From assembly GCA_041178545.1 (NCBI GenBank), contig JBEGVB010000164.1:1-39060 (forward strand): a stretch of 39,060 nt of DNA, written 5' to 3'. Both the position numbers and the translations under genes were made by a program. The DNA comes from JBEATZ01 sp041178545 (GTDB lineage Bacteria; Planctomycetota; UBA1135; UBA2386). Shown one piece after another: positions 17,391 to 26,002 of the stretch (the first letter of the stretch is position 1; each line of letters opens with the position of its first letter). A model generated the notes under the pieces. The model searched no databases, was not told the DNA's origin, and saw only the letters and a list, made by a program, of their open reading frames with translations.

Positions 17391-18695
17391 ATGCTGCGCC
17401 TGCTCTGCCCGCTGCTCCTCACGACCAGCCTGCTGTGTCAGGGTCTAGACTACGTCCCCGTGGTGGTACAGACGTTCTCCCCGTCGCCCACCCAGCCAGC
17501 TCCAACCCTCGACAACTGGAGCCAGAACGTCTTCCGGCCGTTCCTGTTCGAGATCCTCGTCTCGGGTCCTGAGGTCGGTACCAACGGCGTGCTGCGACAC
17601 GGCGTGCGTGCCGCGGACGAGCAGCCGCCGACCACGACCGGCATCGACCGCAACCAGCAAGGGATGCGAAGCCTGCTGAACCTGAACGGTGCAGCCCAGG
17701 TGGTCTCGATCCGTCTCTATGTTCCTTCCAGCTGGCAGAACCAGGCGCGTGAGGCAGCCCTGTGGACCGAGGGCCTCGTGCTCGACACCACGGGTCCCGT
17801 GGTGTGGGCCGAGCCCCGTCTCTCCTTCCGCAACGGGCCAGAGCACCCGGCAGGTTTCTACTGCTTCGACCAGACCACGGGACTCGAGTCGCTCCGTCTG
17901 CCGGTGACCGAGTTCGACCGCTGGTACACGCTGGCGATCCGGCTGCGCGCCGGGCTGGTCTCCTACTTCGTCGACGGTCAGCTGGTCTACCAGTACCTCG
18001 ACGACGAGTACCGGCTGGGGAGCGGGCTCCGTGCCTCCAAGCTCAACGCCGGCATCGTGGTCGTGAAGAACCAAGGCCTCGACCAGGAGGTCTACTGGGA
18101 CGACTACTACGGCTCGGGCGACTTCGACAACGACGGTCTGGACGACCGGTCCGAGGACGTCGGGCCCACGAGCCCGGTGCTCGCGGACACCGATGCCGAC
18201 GGCCTGCTCGACGGTGCCGAAGTCGACGCCAACAGCAACCCGCTGGTGCCCGACACCGACGGGGACGGCCTGCTGGATGGTGAGGAGGTGAACCAGCGGG
18301 GCACGGACCCCACGCGCGCCGACACCGACGGCGACATGGTCAACGACCGCCTCGACGACCGCCCACTGGTCCGTGGTGTCTCCGCTGCATTCCTGTCGCT
18401 CTTCGTCCGGGACGTGTCCGTTGCCGTGACCGAGACGGACACCTCGCTGTTCGTGGGCAACAGCGCCAACGCCCGCCGCTCCAGCCGCAACCGCATCTCC
18501 AACCGGCTGCAGGATGCAGCCATCCGGGTCGAGAAGCTGCAGGTGCGTCAGGCAGAATCGAAGCTGGAGGACGCATACGAGCACGTGCAGCGGCTGATGC
18601 TGCCCGGAGCCAGCCGCGACCAGTTCCTCGCCGACATCCAGTTCCTGCGAGAGCTGCTCGCCTACGGCTTCGGCACCCAGGAAGGCACCTTCTGA
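17391..18695 (+). CDS. Secreted protein with calcium-binding type-3 repeats (paralog 2)
   Basis: A 434-residue exported protein with the same architecture as its upstream neighbour: signal peptide ending near LLCQG, a beta-sandwich region that opens DYVPVVVQTFS, Asp-rich calcium-binding repeats (DFDNDGLDD, ADTDADGLLDGAE, PDTDGDGLLDGEE, ADTDGDMVNDRLDD), then a helical C-terminal domain ending RELLAYGFGTQEGTF. Matching segments such as DTDGDGLLDG and FVGN/FVGS show full-length homology. Unlike paralog 1 it has a strong Shine-Dalgarno (CCGGAGG, 4-5 nt before ATG) and a possible promoter within an inverted repeat about 100 bp upstream, so the two copies may be expressed differently. Confidence 0.86.
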   Translation: MLRLLCPLLLTTSLLCQGLDYVPVVVQTFSPSPTQPAPTLDNWSQNVFRPFLFEILVSGPEVGTNGVLRHGVRAADEQPPTTTGIDRNQQGMRSLLNLNGAAQVVSIRLYVPSSWQNQAREAALWTEGLVLDTTGPVVWAEPRLSFRNGPEHPAGFYCFDQTTGLESLRLPVTEFDRWYTLAIRLRAGLVSYFVDGQLVYQYLDDEYRLGSGLRASKLNAGIVVVKNQGLDQEVYWDDYYGSGDFDNDGLDDRSEDVGPTSPVLADTDADGLLDGAEVDANSNPLVPDTDGDGLLDGEEVNQRGTDPTRADTDGDMVNDRLDDRPLVRGVSAAFLSLFVRDVSVAVTETDTSLFVGNSANARRSSRNRISNRLQDAAIRVEKLQVRQAESKLEDAYEHVQRLMLPGASRDQFLADIQFLRELLAYGFGTQEGTF

Positions 18696-18703
18696 TGCCT
18701 GCG

Positions 18704-18725
18704 CGCCGCGGCAACTGCCGCGGCG
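18704..18725. terminator. Bidirectional terminator-like hairpin between convergent genes
   Basis: A perfect 9-bp inverted repeat CGCCGCGGC/GCCGCGGCG with loop AACT fills the 30-bp gap between the calcium-binding repeat gene and the convergent carboxypeptidase-regulatory repeat gene. The hairpin can form in both transcripts. No U-tract is seen on either side. Confidence 0.55.
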
Positions 18726-21449
18726 TCAGCGGGCACTGCGCGCGCGCAACCGCGTACCGGCGGCCGTCGCGTCAACCACCGCCTCGTTGCGGAAGCCCGG
18801 CTCCAGTCGCACCGACTGGGCGTGGCGCAGGCCCGGCTTCTCCACCACCAACTGCCACTCGCCAGCGGGAACGCGATCGAAGCGGAACTCGCCGGCCGCC
18901 ATGGTCACCTCGTGGGCGGTCGCATCTCCTGCGCGCACGAGCCTTGCACGCAGGCCCGTGGCGTCCATGCCGTCCGGCAACATGACGGTCCCGTGCAGCT
19001 GGCACGTGGCAACCTCGAGGAAGAGCGTCTGCTCCGTACCGGCCATGAGCGTGCAGGTGCGCGAGGACAGCACAGCTGCCCCGCTGCGCGGGAGCTGGAC
19101 CAGGACCTCGACCTCGCCGGACGGAAGGTCCTCGACGCGGAAGCGGCCTTCCGGGTCCAGTCCCGTCTCCGCGACGGTCACGAGACGGTCGGGTTCCCCT
19201 GCCTCCGGTCTCGCCACGCGCACCGCGACGACGAGCCCGCGTGCAGGCCTGCCGGCATCATGGACGATGCCACTGAGGACGGCGCCGGGAGGAGCGGGAG
19301 CGCCGAAGTCGAGTGGGGTGACGGTTCCCTCGACAACCACGACGTCGGCAGGAACCGAACCGGAACGGACCTGTTCCAGCAGGGTACGCCGCTGGCTGCG
19401 CGACGGCACGTGCAGGAGCCGGACCACGTGGGGCCCGGGACCGAGTCCGTCGATGCGGTACCTGCCGTCGGGGCCGACGGCCCCGGAGCGGATCGCGCCC
19501 TGCGACGCGTCCGCCACCGCGGGGACCGCAACGACTTCGAGTGCTGCTGCACCAGGTGCAATGCCAACGCGTCCCTCCAGCGACCCGTGGCGACGCACCT
19601 GTAGCAGGATGCCGCTGCGGTCGGCATCGACCAACAGCGTCTCCCCGAGCACCGGGACAGACTCGTCCGAGGTCGCGACCAGCTGCCAGTTGCCGTCACA
19701 GACTCCCCTGAGTGTGAAGGATCCGTCCTGTCCCGTCACGCCGGGCGCGACGGCCGAGGCAACCATGCGCATGGCCGCCTCGACACCGCGGTCCCTGGGG
19801 AACGCACGCACGGACGCGCCTGCGACCGGCTGCCCACTGCTGTCGCGCACGTTCCCTTGCAGTATGCGGCCGGCGTCGAACTCGACGTCGGCAATCATGT
19901 CCTCGCCAGCGAGGTCGAAGGGGTCCGACCAGAGTGGCGCGAGGCCGGGGGCCAGGAACACGAGTTGGACGCGGCCATCCTCGAGGCCCCCGACCTCGTA
20001 GGCACCATTGGGCCAGTGCGTGGGTGCCGGGGCCTCGGGGAGCCGCAGCGAGGCCAGGGCATTCGCGTCCGCAGTGGCTCCCAGCAGGGCCTCCCGCTGT
20101 GCAGCCTGCTCCGCAAGCCTCGCATCCTCCTGCTGCAAGAGCCTCATCACCTCCGTACGTCCCTCGACCGTCGCCGCGAGCTCGCGCATGCGCTGGAACA
20201 GCACGCGTCGCTGGGTGCGCGCCTCACGCTCCATGCGCTCGGCGGCAGCGCCCGCTCCCTCGTCGGGCAACACTGCGACGGTGAAGTGCTCGACGGGGCG
20301 CCCTGCGGTGTCGGTCACCCGGCCGCGGACCGCGAGCCCGCGCGCCAGCTGGAGCCTCACGACCGAGGGCGAGTCCGTCTCGGTGCCGCGCTGGAACGTG
20401 CGCCGGAACCCGGGTGCGAAGGCCTCGAGGTCGACGGGACCATCGGACAGTCCGTCCACCACGTGCTCGCCTGCACCGGTGCGCGTGGCCGCGTGCACCC
20501 GACCCGTGCGAGGCTCGACGGCGCGCACCTCGGCCACGTCCACCGGGAGTCCGTCGGGACCGACCACCTGCACACGGAGCGAGCGCGCGCGCGGGAGCAC
20601 GACCAGTTCGAGCTGTTGGTCGGGTCCGGGCATCAGCGTGAAACCGCTGGTACGCCGCGTCTGGTGCCCGTCGGCAGCGGCCTCGAGCATCCAGTCGCCC
20701 GGGACGATGCGGTCGAGCCGGTAGCCACCGGAGCGGTCCGTGGTCGCGACCCGCGCGGCGAAGAACGTGCCCGCGACGTCCTTCAGTGCTGCCGGTGACT
20801 CCATCAGCGGCAGCAGCCGGACGCGCGCGCCTGCGAGCGGCATGCCGTCTGGACCGACGACACGCCCCTCGGCCGAGGCCCCACTGTCGAGCACCAGGTA
20901 CCCGACGTCGAGATCAGGAATGCTGCTCTCCAGGTTGCGCACGAAGGAGGCCGGCGGGTGGTCCGGGTGCTGCACGTGCAACACCAGCACACAGGGCGTC
21001 GGCACCTCGGCATCGAAGCTGAAGAATCCGTCGCCCAGGGACCGGTGCGGACCCGGCAGGTCGACGGCCCACGCAGCAGCACCTTCCGCACTGCCGGCCC
21101 CGGCATGGATCGTGGCTCCCGCCACTGCGGCACCGGTGCGTGTGCGCACGCGGCCGCGCACCGAGACGCGCGACCCTGGCAACCCCTCCGGCACGCCCCG
21201 CACGCTCCCGGCAAAGAGCTGGATCCGTTCGAAGGAACCTGCTTCCTCGGGCCCCGGTGCAACCACGGCACCGGGCTCCTCACCGCCAACGGTCCACGGC
21301 ACCTCCGCCACCTCGCCTGCGGGGGCGAGGACGAAGATCGCCCCCACGAACAATGCAAACAGGATCCCGAGGGCCGCGAGGAGTCCGCGGTCCGAGGAAC
21401 GGACCACCGGGGAACGACCCGTGGCCCTCGATCTCCGCGTGCGTGGCAA
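18726..21449 (-). CDS. Large membrane-anchored protein with carboxypeptidase-regulatory-like repeats
   Basis: About 907 residues. An N-terminal membrane anchor (LLAALGILFALFVGAIFVL, about 23-41) precedes a long extracytoplasmic part. This is made of eight or so carboxypeptidase D regulatory-like beta-sandwich repeats, each opening with a G-x-V and followed by a D/G turn: VSVRGRVRTRTGAAV, AEGRVVGPDGMPLAGARV, RVQVVGPDGLPVDVAEV, VRGRVTDTAGRPVEHF, LQGNVRDSSGQPVAGASV, GTVMLPDGMDATG. A helical segment rich in Arg/Glu (about 560-610) interrupts them. No catalytic motif is seen. The upstream in-frame ATG (21587) would add a low-quality leader, so I prefer TTG 21449; GTG 21407 is also possible and would still keep the anchor. 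It is divergent from the histidine kinase at 21679, which suggests, but does not show, a regulatory link. Confidence 0.82.
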   Translation of the reverse strand: MPRTRRSRATGRSPVVRSSDRGLLAALGILFALFVGAIFVLAPAGEVAEVPWTVGGEEPGAVVAPGPEEAGSFERIQLFAGSVRGVPEGLPGSRVSVRGRVRTRTGAAVAGATIHAGAGSAEGAAAWAVDLPGPHRSLGDGFFSFDAEVPTPCVLVLHVQHPDHPPASFVRNLESSIPDLDVGYLVLDSGASAEGRVVGPDGMPLAGARVRLLPLMESPAALKDVAGTFFAARVATTDRSGGYRLDRIVPGDWMLEAAADGHQTRRTSGFTLMPGPDQQLELVVLPRARSLRVQVVGPDGLPVDVAEVRAVEPRTGRVHAATRTGAGEHVVDGLSDGPVDLEAFAPGFRRTFQRGTETDSPSVVRLQLARGLAVRGRVTDTAGRPVEHFTVAVLPDEGAGAAAERMEREARTQRRVLFQRMRELAATVEGRTEVMRLLQQEDARLAEQAAQREALLGATADANALASLRLPEAPAPTHWPNGAYEVGGLEDGRVQLVFLAPGLAPLWSDPFDLAGEDMIADVEFDAGRILQGNVRDSSGQPVAGASVRAFPRDRGVEAAMRMVASAVAPGVTGQDGSFTLRGVCDGNWQLVATSDESVPVLGETLLVDADRSGILLQVRRHGSLEGRVGIAPGAAALEVVAVPAVADASQGAIRSGAVGPDGRYRIDGLGPGPHVVRLLHVPSRSQRRTLLEQVRSGSVPADVVVVEGTVTPLDFGAPAPPGAVLSGIVHDAGRPARGLVVAVRVARPEAGEPDRLVTVAETGLDPEGRFRVEDLPSGEVEVLVQLPRSGAAVLSSRTCTLMAGTEQTLFLEVATCQLHGTVMLPDGMDATGLRARLVRAGDATAHEVTMAAGEFRFDRVPAGEWQLVVEKPGLRHAQSVRLEPGFRNEAVVDATAAGTRLRARSAR

Positions 21450-21603
21450 GGTGGCGAAGTCTAGCTCGCGCGAGGGGCCGCCGAGGGAAGCTGGGCACGG
21501 CGTCCAAGGTGCATGGAGAACGCGATGGCAGGGAGGACTCCGCCGCGTGGACGACCAAGGCAGGCATCCATCCTCGTACCCGCCCATGGAATCCTGCCTC
21601 GGC

Positions 21604-21615
21604 GGAAGTACTTCC
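21604..21615. promoter_or_regulatory. 12-bp palindrome upstream of the histidine kinase
   Basis: GGAAGTACTTCC is a perfect 12-bp palindrome with an AT-richer core in very GC-rich surroundings. It sits 63 bp before the kinase ATG in the 229-bp gap between divergent genes. It could be an operator, possibly for the LuxR-type regulator in the same operon. A single copy is weak evidence. Confidence 0.3.
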
Positions 21616-21678
21616 CGATGCGGGGCTCCCCGTGGAAGATGCACGGGTTGCCGGGCGCTGGCGTGCGCGGCCAGCACC

Positions 21679-23316
21679 ATGAACTGCTCCGTGCCACAAC
21701 CTGAACTGCCAGGCACCCACCCGTCGGATCCGGTCCGGTGGACCAACCGCATGCTTGCGGCGATCACCCGCGCCCAATCGGTCTTCATCGAGGGCGGGCC
21801 CACCTCGGCAATCCACTCGGTACTGCTGCAGGGACTCGTCGAGCTGACCGCCAGCACCAAGGGAGTGCTTGCAGCCGTCGACCGGGAGGATGCGGACGGA
21901 ACCGGGTACACGGTCGAGATCCTCTCCACCCACGGCACGGGCCCGGACGAGGACGCGGAGATCGTCTCCGTGGTGCAGGGATCGGCCTCCGCAGGCCATG
22001 TCCGAATCGGTGCGTGTTCCCGTGGGTGGCACTGCCTTTCGGTCCCGGTGTTCCGTGGCGCGCAACTCATCGGGGTGATCGCCCTCGCAGGCAGCCAGAC
22101 CGGCTACACCGAGGGCACGGCATTCGCGCTGGACCCCGTCACCACCGCATTTGCCGCACTGCTGCAGGCGACCCGCGACCAGGACCTGCACAGGGCGGCC
22201 AAGGCATCCATCGCCAGGCAAGGCAAGTTGTTCGACACGTTGTCAGCCGTCTCGCCGGTGGGGATCTTCCTCACCGACGCAGGGGGCATGTGCACGCACT
22301 TCAACCAGCGTTGGGCCGAGTTCACCGGGATGGAGAACGATGCAGCGCTCGGCCAGCGGTGGCATGCGTCGATCCACCCCGAGGACCTTGCCCGCACGGT
22401 GAAGACGTGGACGACTGCGTGGCAGGAGCGCTCGACGTTCGAGCTCGAGTTCCGTTACCTCCAGCCGACCGGACGCACCGTCTGGGCAATCAGCCAGGCG
22501 CTGCCCGTGTTCGACGACGCAGGGCGGTACGAGGGACACGTGGGCGTGGTGGCAGACATCACGACACAGAAGGAACACGAGCATGCCCTCGCTCGCAGCG
22601 AAAGCGCCCAGCGCCAGACCTCGGAGCAACTGCGCCAGCTCGCGAACCACCTGCTCAACGTGCGCGAGGAGGAACGAACCCGGATCGCGCGCGAGCTGCA
22701 CGACGACCTCGGCCAGAGCCTCACGGTCCTGCGGATGGAGCTTGCGCGCGTTCGCAGCAAACGGGAGGCAGGTGGCGACGCGGGGGCCGACGCATGGCAG
22801 GCCCTCGAGTCCATGTTGCAGCGCTCCATCACCTCGCTGCGTGAGACCTGTGCGGACCTGCGTCCAGCCGTGCTCGACGACCTCGGCCTGGTGGCCGCCA
22901 CCGAGTGGCTGGTGCGGCAGTTCCGGAGCCGCACGGGGACCCCAGTCGAACTGCAGCTGCCCCAGAGCCTGTCGACGCTGCCACCGCAGCTGAGCACCGA
23001 CGTGTTCCGCATCCTGCAGGAGAGCCTCACCAACATCACCAGGCACGCTGGCGCCACGAGCGTCCAAGTCACGCTGGCAGTCGAGGGCGGCACCCTTCGC
23101 CTCCGCGTCGAGGACAACGGCTGCGGGCCCAGGACCCAAGAGGTGCAACGGAGCAGGAGCTTCGGCATCCTCGGCATGCAGGAACGCGCCCTGCGGTGGC
23201 AGGGCGTGCTGACCGTGGGGCCGGGCGACAACAGCACCGGCACCCGCGTGGAACTCGAAGTCCCGACACACACCGTCCAGGAACGAACCGCACATGATCC
23301 GAGTACTCATCGCTGA
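21679..23316 (+). CDS. NarL-type sensor histidine kinase (GAF-PAS-HisKA_3-HATPase)
   Basis: Cytoplasmic sensor kinase, 545 aa, no membrane segment. A GAF-like domain spans about residues 25-170 (contains Cys113 and Cys119, possible ligand or redox sites). A PAS domain spans about 180-300 (SPVGIFLTDAGGMCTHFNQR through VVADITTQKEH). The dimerisation/phospho-acceptor helix has EERTRIARELHDDLGQ (His341). The ATPase domain has an N-box QESLTNITRHA and G1 box DNGCG. All residues needed for autophosphorylation are present. The ATG at 21679 was chosen because residues before it do not extend the GAF fold. The end overlaps the start of its response regulator by 23 bp, so the two form a cognate pair. 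The signal is unknown. Confidence 0.93.
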   Translation: MNCSVPQPELPGTHPSDPVRWTNRMLAAITRAQSVFIEGGPTSAIHSVLLQGLVELTASTKGVLAAVDREDADGTGYTVEILSTHGTGPDEDAEIVSVVQGSASAGHVRIGACSRGWHCLSVPVFRGAQLIGVIALAGSQTGYTEGTAFALDPVTTAFAALLQATRDQDLHRAAKASIARQGKLFDTLSAVSPVGIFLTDAGGMCTHFNQRWAEFTGMENDAALGQRWHASIHPEDLARTVKTWTTAWQERSTFELEFRYLQPTGRTVWAISQALPVFDDAGRYEGHVGVVADITTQKEHEHALARSESAQRQTSEQLRQLANHLLNVREEERTRIARELHDDLGQSLTVLRMELARVRSKREAGGDAGADAWQALESMLQRSITSLRETCADLRPAVLDDLGLVAATEWLVRQFRSRTGTPVELQLPQSLSTLPPQLSTDVFRILQESLTNITRHAGATSVQVTLAVEGGTLRLRVEDNGCGPRTQEVQRSRSFGILGMQERALRWQGVLTVGPGDNSTGTRVELEVPTHTVQERTAHDPSTHR

Positions 23317-23926
23317 CGACCACGTGATGGTCCGTGAAGGCATCCGCCGCATCCTGACCGACAGCGGCGAGATCGACGTCGTGGCCGAGGCCGGCAACGC
23401 CCGCGAGCTCGTCCAGCTCTGCTCCACCAAGCCCGTCGACGTGGTGGTCATGGACCTGACGATGCCGGGGACCTCCGGGCTCGATGCCATCGGGGAGATC
23501 CACCGGACCAGGCCGAACCTGCCCCTGCTCGTGCTGACCATGCACTCGGCGGACCAGTTCGCCGTGCGCGCCCTCGGCCTTGGTGCGTCAGGCTTCCTCA
23601 ACAAGGAAGCGGCACCGGCAGAACTCCTGCAGGCGATCCAGGCCTTGCGCGGCGGGCACCGCTACATCACTGGGCAGGTCGCGGAGCTCCTGGCCAACCA
23701 CGTGGACGACCAGAAACGCCGCATGCCCCACGAGTCACTCTCGAACCGCGAGTTCCAGGTGATGGGCATGCTGGGCAAGGGACTCAGCGTGACCGAGATC
23801 GGACGCGAGCTGGACCTGAGCGTGAAGACGATCAGCACCTTCCGCACGCGCATCCTGCGCAAGCTCAACTTCCGCAGCAACGCGGACATGGTCCGCTACC
23901 TGCTGGAGCAGAAGCTCATGCAGTGA
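23294..23926 (+). CDS. LuxR/NarL-family response regulator, partner of the upstream kinase
   Basis: A 210-residue two-domain regulator. The receiver domain has the complete pocket: Asp8-Asp9 (IADDH), phospho-acceptor Asp54 (MDLTMPG), Thr82 (VLTMH) and Lys104 (FLNKE). The C-terminal LuxR helix-turn-helix runs from SLSNREFQVMGMLGKG (about 146) to the end. Translation starts inside the kinase gene, which implies coupling. Target genes are not shown; nearby exported-protein genes are candidates by proximity. The gene overlaps the convergent HAD gene by 11 bp at the 3' ends. Confidence 0.95.
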   Translation: MIRVLIADDHVMVREGIRRILTDSGEIDVVAEAGNARELVQLCSTKPVDVVVMDLTMPGTSGLDAIGEIHRTRPNLPLLVLTMHSADQFAVRALGLGASGFLNKEAAPAELLQAIQALRGGHRYITGQVAELLANHVDDQKRRMPHESLSNREFQVMGMLGKGLSVTEIGRELDLSVKTISTFRTRILRKLNFRSNADMVRYLLEQKLMQ

Positions 23927-24590
23927 AGTCGAGGTGCTGCCGCACGAGTGCCGGGGTCACGGAGGCCAGCTCCGGCACCACCTGCACGGCGCCGACCTCG
24001 AGCAACTCCTCGGGGGCGTGGTTGGACGAGATCCCGAGCACCCTCATCCCTGCTGCAACCCCTGCGCGCACGCCGTTGGGCGCGTCCTCGACGACGAGGC
24101 ACTGGCTCGGGGCCAGGCCGAGCCGCTCCGCAGCAGCGAGGAAGATGTCGGGTGCGGGCTTGCCCCGCGCGACCATTCCGCTGTGCACCACTGCATCGAA
24201 CCACTCGCGCAGGCTGCCGTGGTCGAGCACGTGGTCGACGTTGGCCTCGGGTGCTGACGAACCGAGGGCCAGCGGGATCCCCTCGCGCCGCAGCGCACCG
24301 AGCAGTTCGACACAACCGGGTGCAAGCGGCACCTGTCGCGCGATGTTGGCACGGAAGGCGCGCTCCTTGGCATCCGCGATGCGGCGCACGATCCCGTCGT
24401 CCACCTCGCCCCACAGGGTGCGGACGATGTCGGGGTTGGCCATGCCGTTGGTGCCGAAGAACGCCTCGCGGGTGAGTTCGAGCCCGTGCGCCCAGGCCAC
24501 GTCGCGCCATGCGGCCCAGTGCGCGGGCGCGCTCAGGATGAGCACGCCGTCCATGTCGAACACCACGCCCACGCGCTCGGGACGACTCAT
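23916..24590 (-). CDS. HAD-superfamily hydrolase, beta-phosphoglucomutase-like
   Basis: A 224-residue cytoplasmic phosphatase or phosphomutase. Motif I is FDMDGVL (Asp12, Asp14), motif II Ser111 (GSSAP), motif III Lys144 (RGKPAPDIF), motif IV VVEDAPNGVRAG (Glu168, Asp169). A helical cap (about residues 20-85) with TNGMANPDIV is typical of the beta-phosphoglucomutase/phosphonatase-like subgroup; sugar phosphates are common substrates, but the exact one cannot be read. The ATG at 24590 overlaps the stop of the small upstream membrane-protein gene as ATGA. A longer frame to 24641 would add a Cys/Arg-rich leader before the fold. Confidence 0.9.
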   Translation of the reverse strand: MSRPERVGVVFDMDGVLILSAPAHWAAWRDVAWAHGLELTREAFFGTNGMANPDIVRTLWGEVDDGIVRRIADAKERAFRANIARQVPLAPGCVELLGALRREGIPLALGSSAPEANVDHVLDHGSLREWFDAVVHSGMVARGKPAPDIFLAAAERLGLAPSQCLVVEDAPNGVRAGVAAGMRVLGISSNHAPEELLEVGAVQVVPELASVTPALVRQHLDFTA

Positions 24591-24877
24591 CGAGCCGCAA
24601 CCGTGCCGCGCACAGGCCGGCGCCCCTCGTTCCAGCCCCACCGCTGGAGGACCTCGCGCAGCGCGACGGCATCCGCGACCCGCAGCACCGGCTCACGGCT
24701 GACGCGGGCCGAGTGGACCCAGGGCGAAACCGACTCGACGGCACGCGGCGACCCGCGCACGGACAACACTGGCACCGACATGGTGATCAGCAGGAACGCG
24801 ACCGAGACAACGATCCCGGCCCGCGCCGCAGGGGCGGGGAGCGAGAGACTTGGGATGACACGGCGGCTCGGCTGCAT
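24587..24877 (-). CDS. Small single-span membrane or exported protein of unknown function
   Basis: A 96-residue protein with a basic N-terminus (MQPSRRVIPS) and one hydrophobic segment (AGIVVSVAFLLITMSVPVLSV, about residues 21-40), then a polar C-terminal part with LRVADAVALREVLQRWGWNE. I do not recognise a family. It is supported as a gene by its position in a tight minus-strand operon: it begins 10 bp after the DUF72 stop and ends with a TGA overlapping the HAD start (ATGA). An upstream in-frame Met at 24955 would overlap DUF72 and is less likely. Confidence 0.6.
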   Translation of the reverse strand: MQPSRRVIPSLSLPAPAARAGIVVSVAFLLITMSVPVLSVRGSPRAVESVSPWVHSARVSREPVLRVADAVALREVLQRWGWNEGRRPVRGTVAAR

Positions 24878-24887
24878 GGGACCGAGG

Positions 24888-25763
24888 CTACCCGGCACCA
24901 CTGCCGCCGAGCAACTGCTGCAGGTGGCGCAAGGTCGCCGGCGCATGGCCTGCATAGTGGTTGTTGGCGAACACGTACGTGACCGGCAGCCTGGCCGCGA
25001 GTTGGTGCAGGAACGCCGCCCACCGCACCAGGCCCTGGGACTGGTCGACGTACTCGCGGTCGAACACCTTGGTGCGGGCCTCGGTCACCTCGCGGTTGCC
25101 GATCAGCCGCACGTAGCCGAAGTCCGTGGTGGCAAGGTCGAGCGCGCCCCACCACGTGTCCGGGTGCGGCATGTAGTGGAGATCCACCAGTGCGAGGCAG
25201 GCGCGGTGGCGACGCAGCACGTCGAGCAGTGGCGGCGCGACGTAGGGTGCGTTGCGGACCTCGACCGCGTAGCGAAAGTCCACGGGAAGCTGCCCGAGGA
25301 AGTCGTCGAGCCGCCGCAGGAACTCCTGCGGCCCGCGGAACACCTTCTGGTTGAAGTACGGGAACTGGAACAGCAGCGGTCCGCACCGGTCGCCGAGGCC
25401 GCGCATCACGGTCAGGAAGTTGGCGAGGTCGTCCCCCACCGCTGCGGGCACCAGCACCCGTGCGGGGTCGGGTTGCGGCCCCTCGCCACCGTGCACGATG
25501 GAACGAGGGACCTTTGCCGCCATACGGAACCCCGCGGGCGTGCGTTCGCGCCAGTTGGCCACCATCCGCGCACTGGGGATGCGGTAGTACGTGACGTCTG
25601 CCTCGACGACATCGAACTCCGTTGCGTAGTGCCCGAGGAAGTCCGCGCTCTTGGTCCCGCTCGGGTAGAAGGACCCGAGCCAGCCCTCTGCGGTCCAGCT
25701 GGAAGCGCCGAGTCTCAGGTTGGTGCGCGCTGGTTGCGCTGGGGTCGTCGGTTGGGTGCTCAT
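24888..25763 (-). CDS. DUF72 family protein (YecE-like)
   Basis: A 291-residue cytoplasmic protein of the DUF72 TIM-barrel family. Characteristic segments are NLRLGASSWTAEGW, SFYPSGT, DVVEADVTYYRIPS, FQFPYFN, FRYAVEVRNAPY, YVRLIGN and YVFANNHYAGHAP. The biochemical role of this family is not established. The ATG at 25763 is preferred: the conserved core begins about 15 residues later, and upstream sequence reads as low-complexity. GGAGGGG lies too far (about 20 nt) upstream to be a good ribosome site. It heads the DUF72, small membrane protein and HAD operon. Confidence 0.92.
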   Translation of the reverse strand: MSTQPTTPAQPARTNLRLGASSWTAEGWLGSFYPSGTKSADFLGHYATEFDVVEADVTYYRIPSARMVANWRERTPAGFRMAAKVPRSIVHGGEGPQPDPARVLVPAAVGDDLANFLTVMRGLGDRCGPLLFQFPYFNQKVFRGPQEFLRRLDDFLGQLPVDFRYAVEVRNAPYVAPPLLDVLRRHRACLALVDLHYMPHPDTWWGALDLATTDFGYVRLIGNREVTEARTKVFDREYVDQSQGLVRWAAFLHQLAARLPVTYVFANNHYAGHAPATLRHLQQLLGGSGAG

Positions 25764-26002
25764 GGACGGTGCACCGCATTCTCCCCTCCCATGGGCAGTT
25801 CCCCGCGTACCCTCGCGTGGATTTCGGCGGGTGGGTCCCCGTGCAACCATGCGCTCGCAGCGGGCTAGGTGACCCGGCGAGAAAACGAACCGCGTGGTGC
25901 CGTCCTCGCTCGCCGTTGCGGGTATTCTCCCGTGGCGGTGATCGCATCCGAGCGGGCTTGGTGCCCGCGACGAGGCGGTCCGGATCTGACACTGAGGTCT
26001 CC

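Noticed and set aside
20740..21678. N-terminal extension of the GAF-PAS kinase
   Set aside because: The frame is open but antisense to the repeat-protein gene, rich in Arg/Ser/Pro, and not part of the GAF fold; ATG 21679 is the sensible start.
24885..24890. TAGCCT as a -10 box 7 nt before the small membrane-protein gene
   Set aside because: The TAG is the DUF72 stop codon and the genes are tightly spaced in one operon, so coincidence is more likely.
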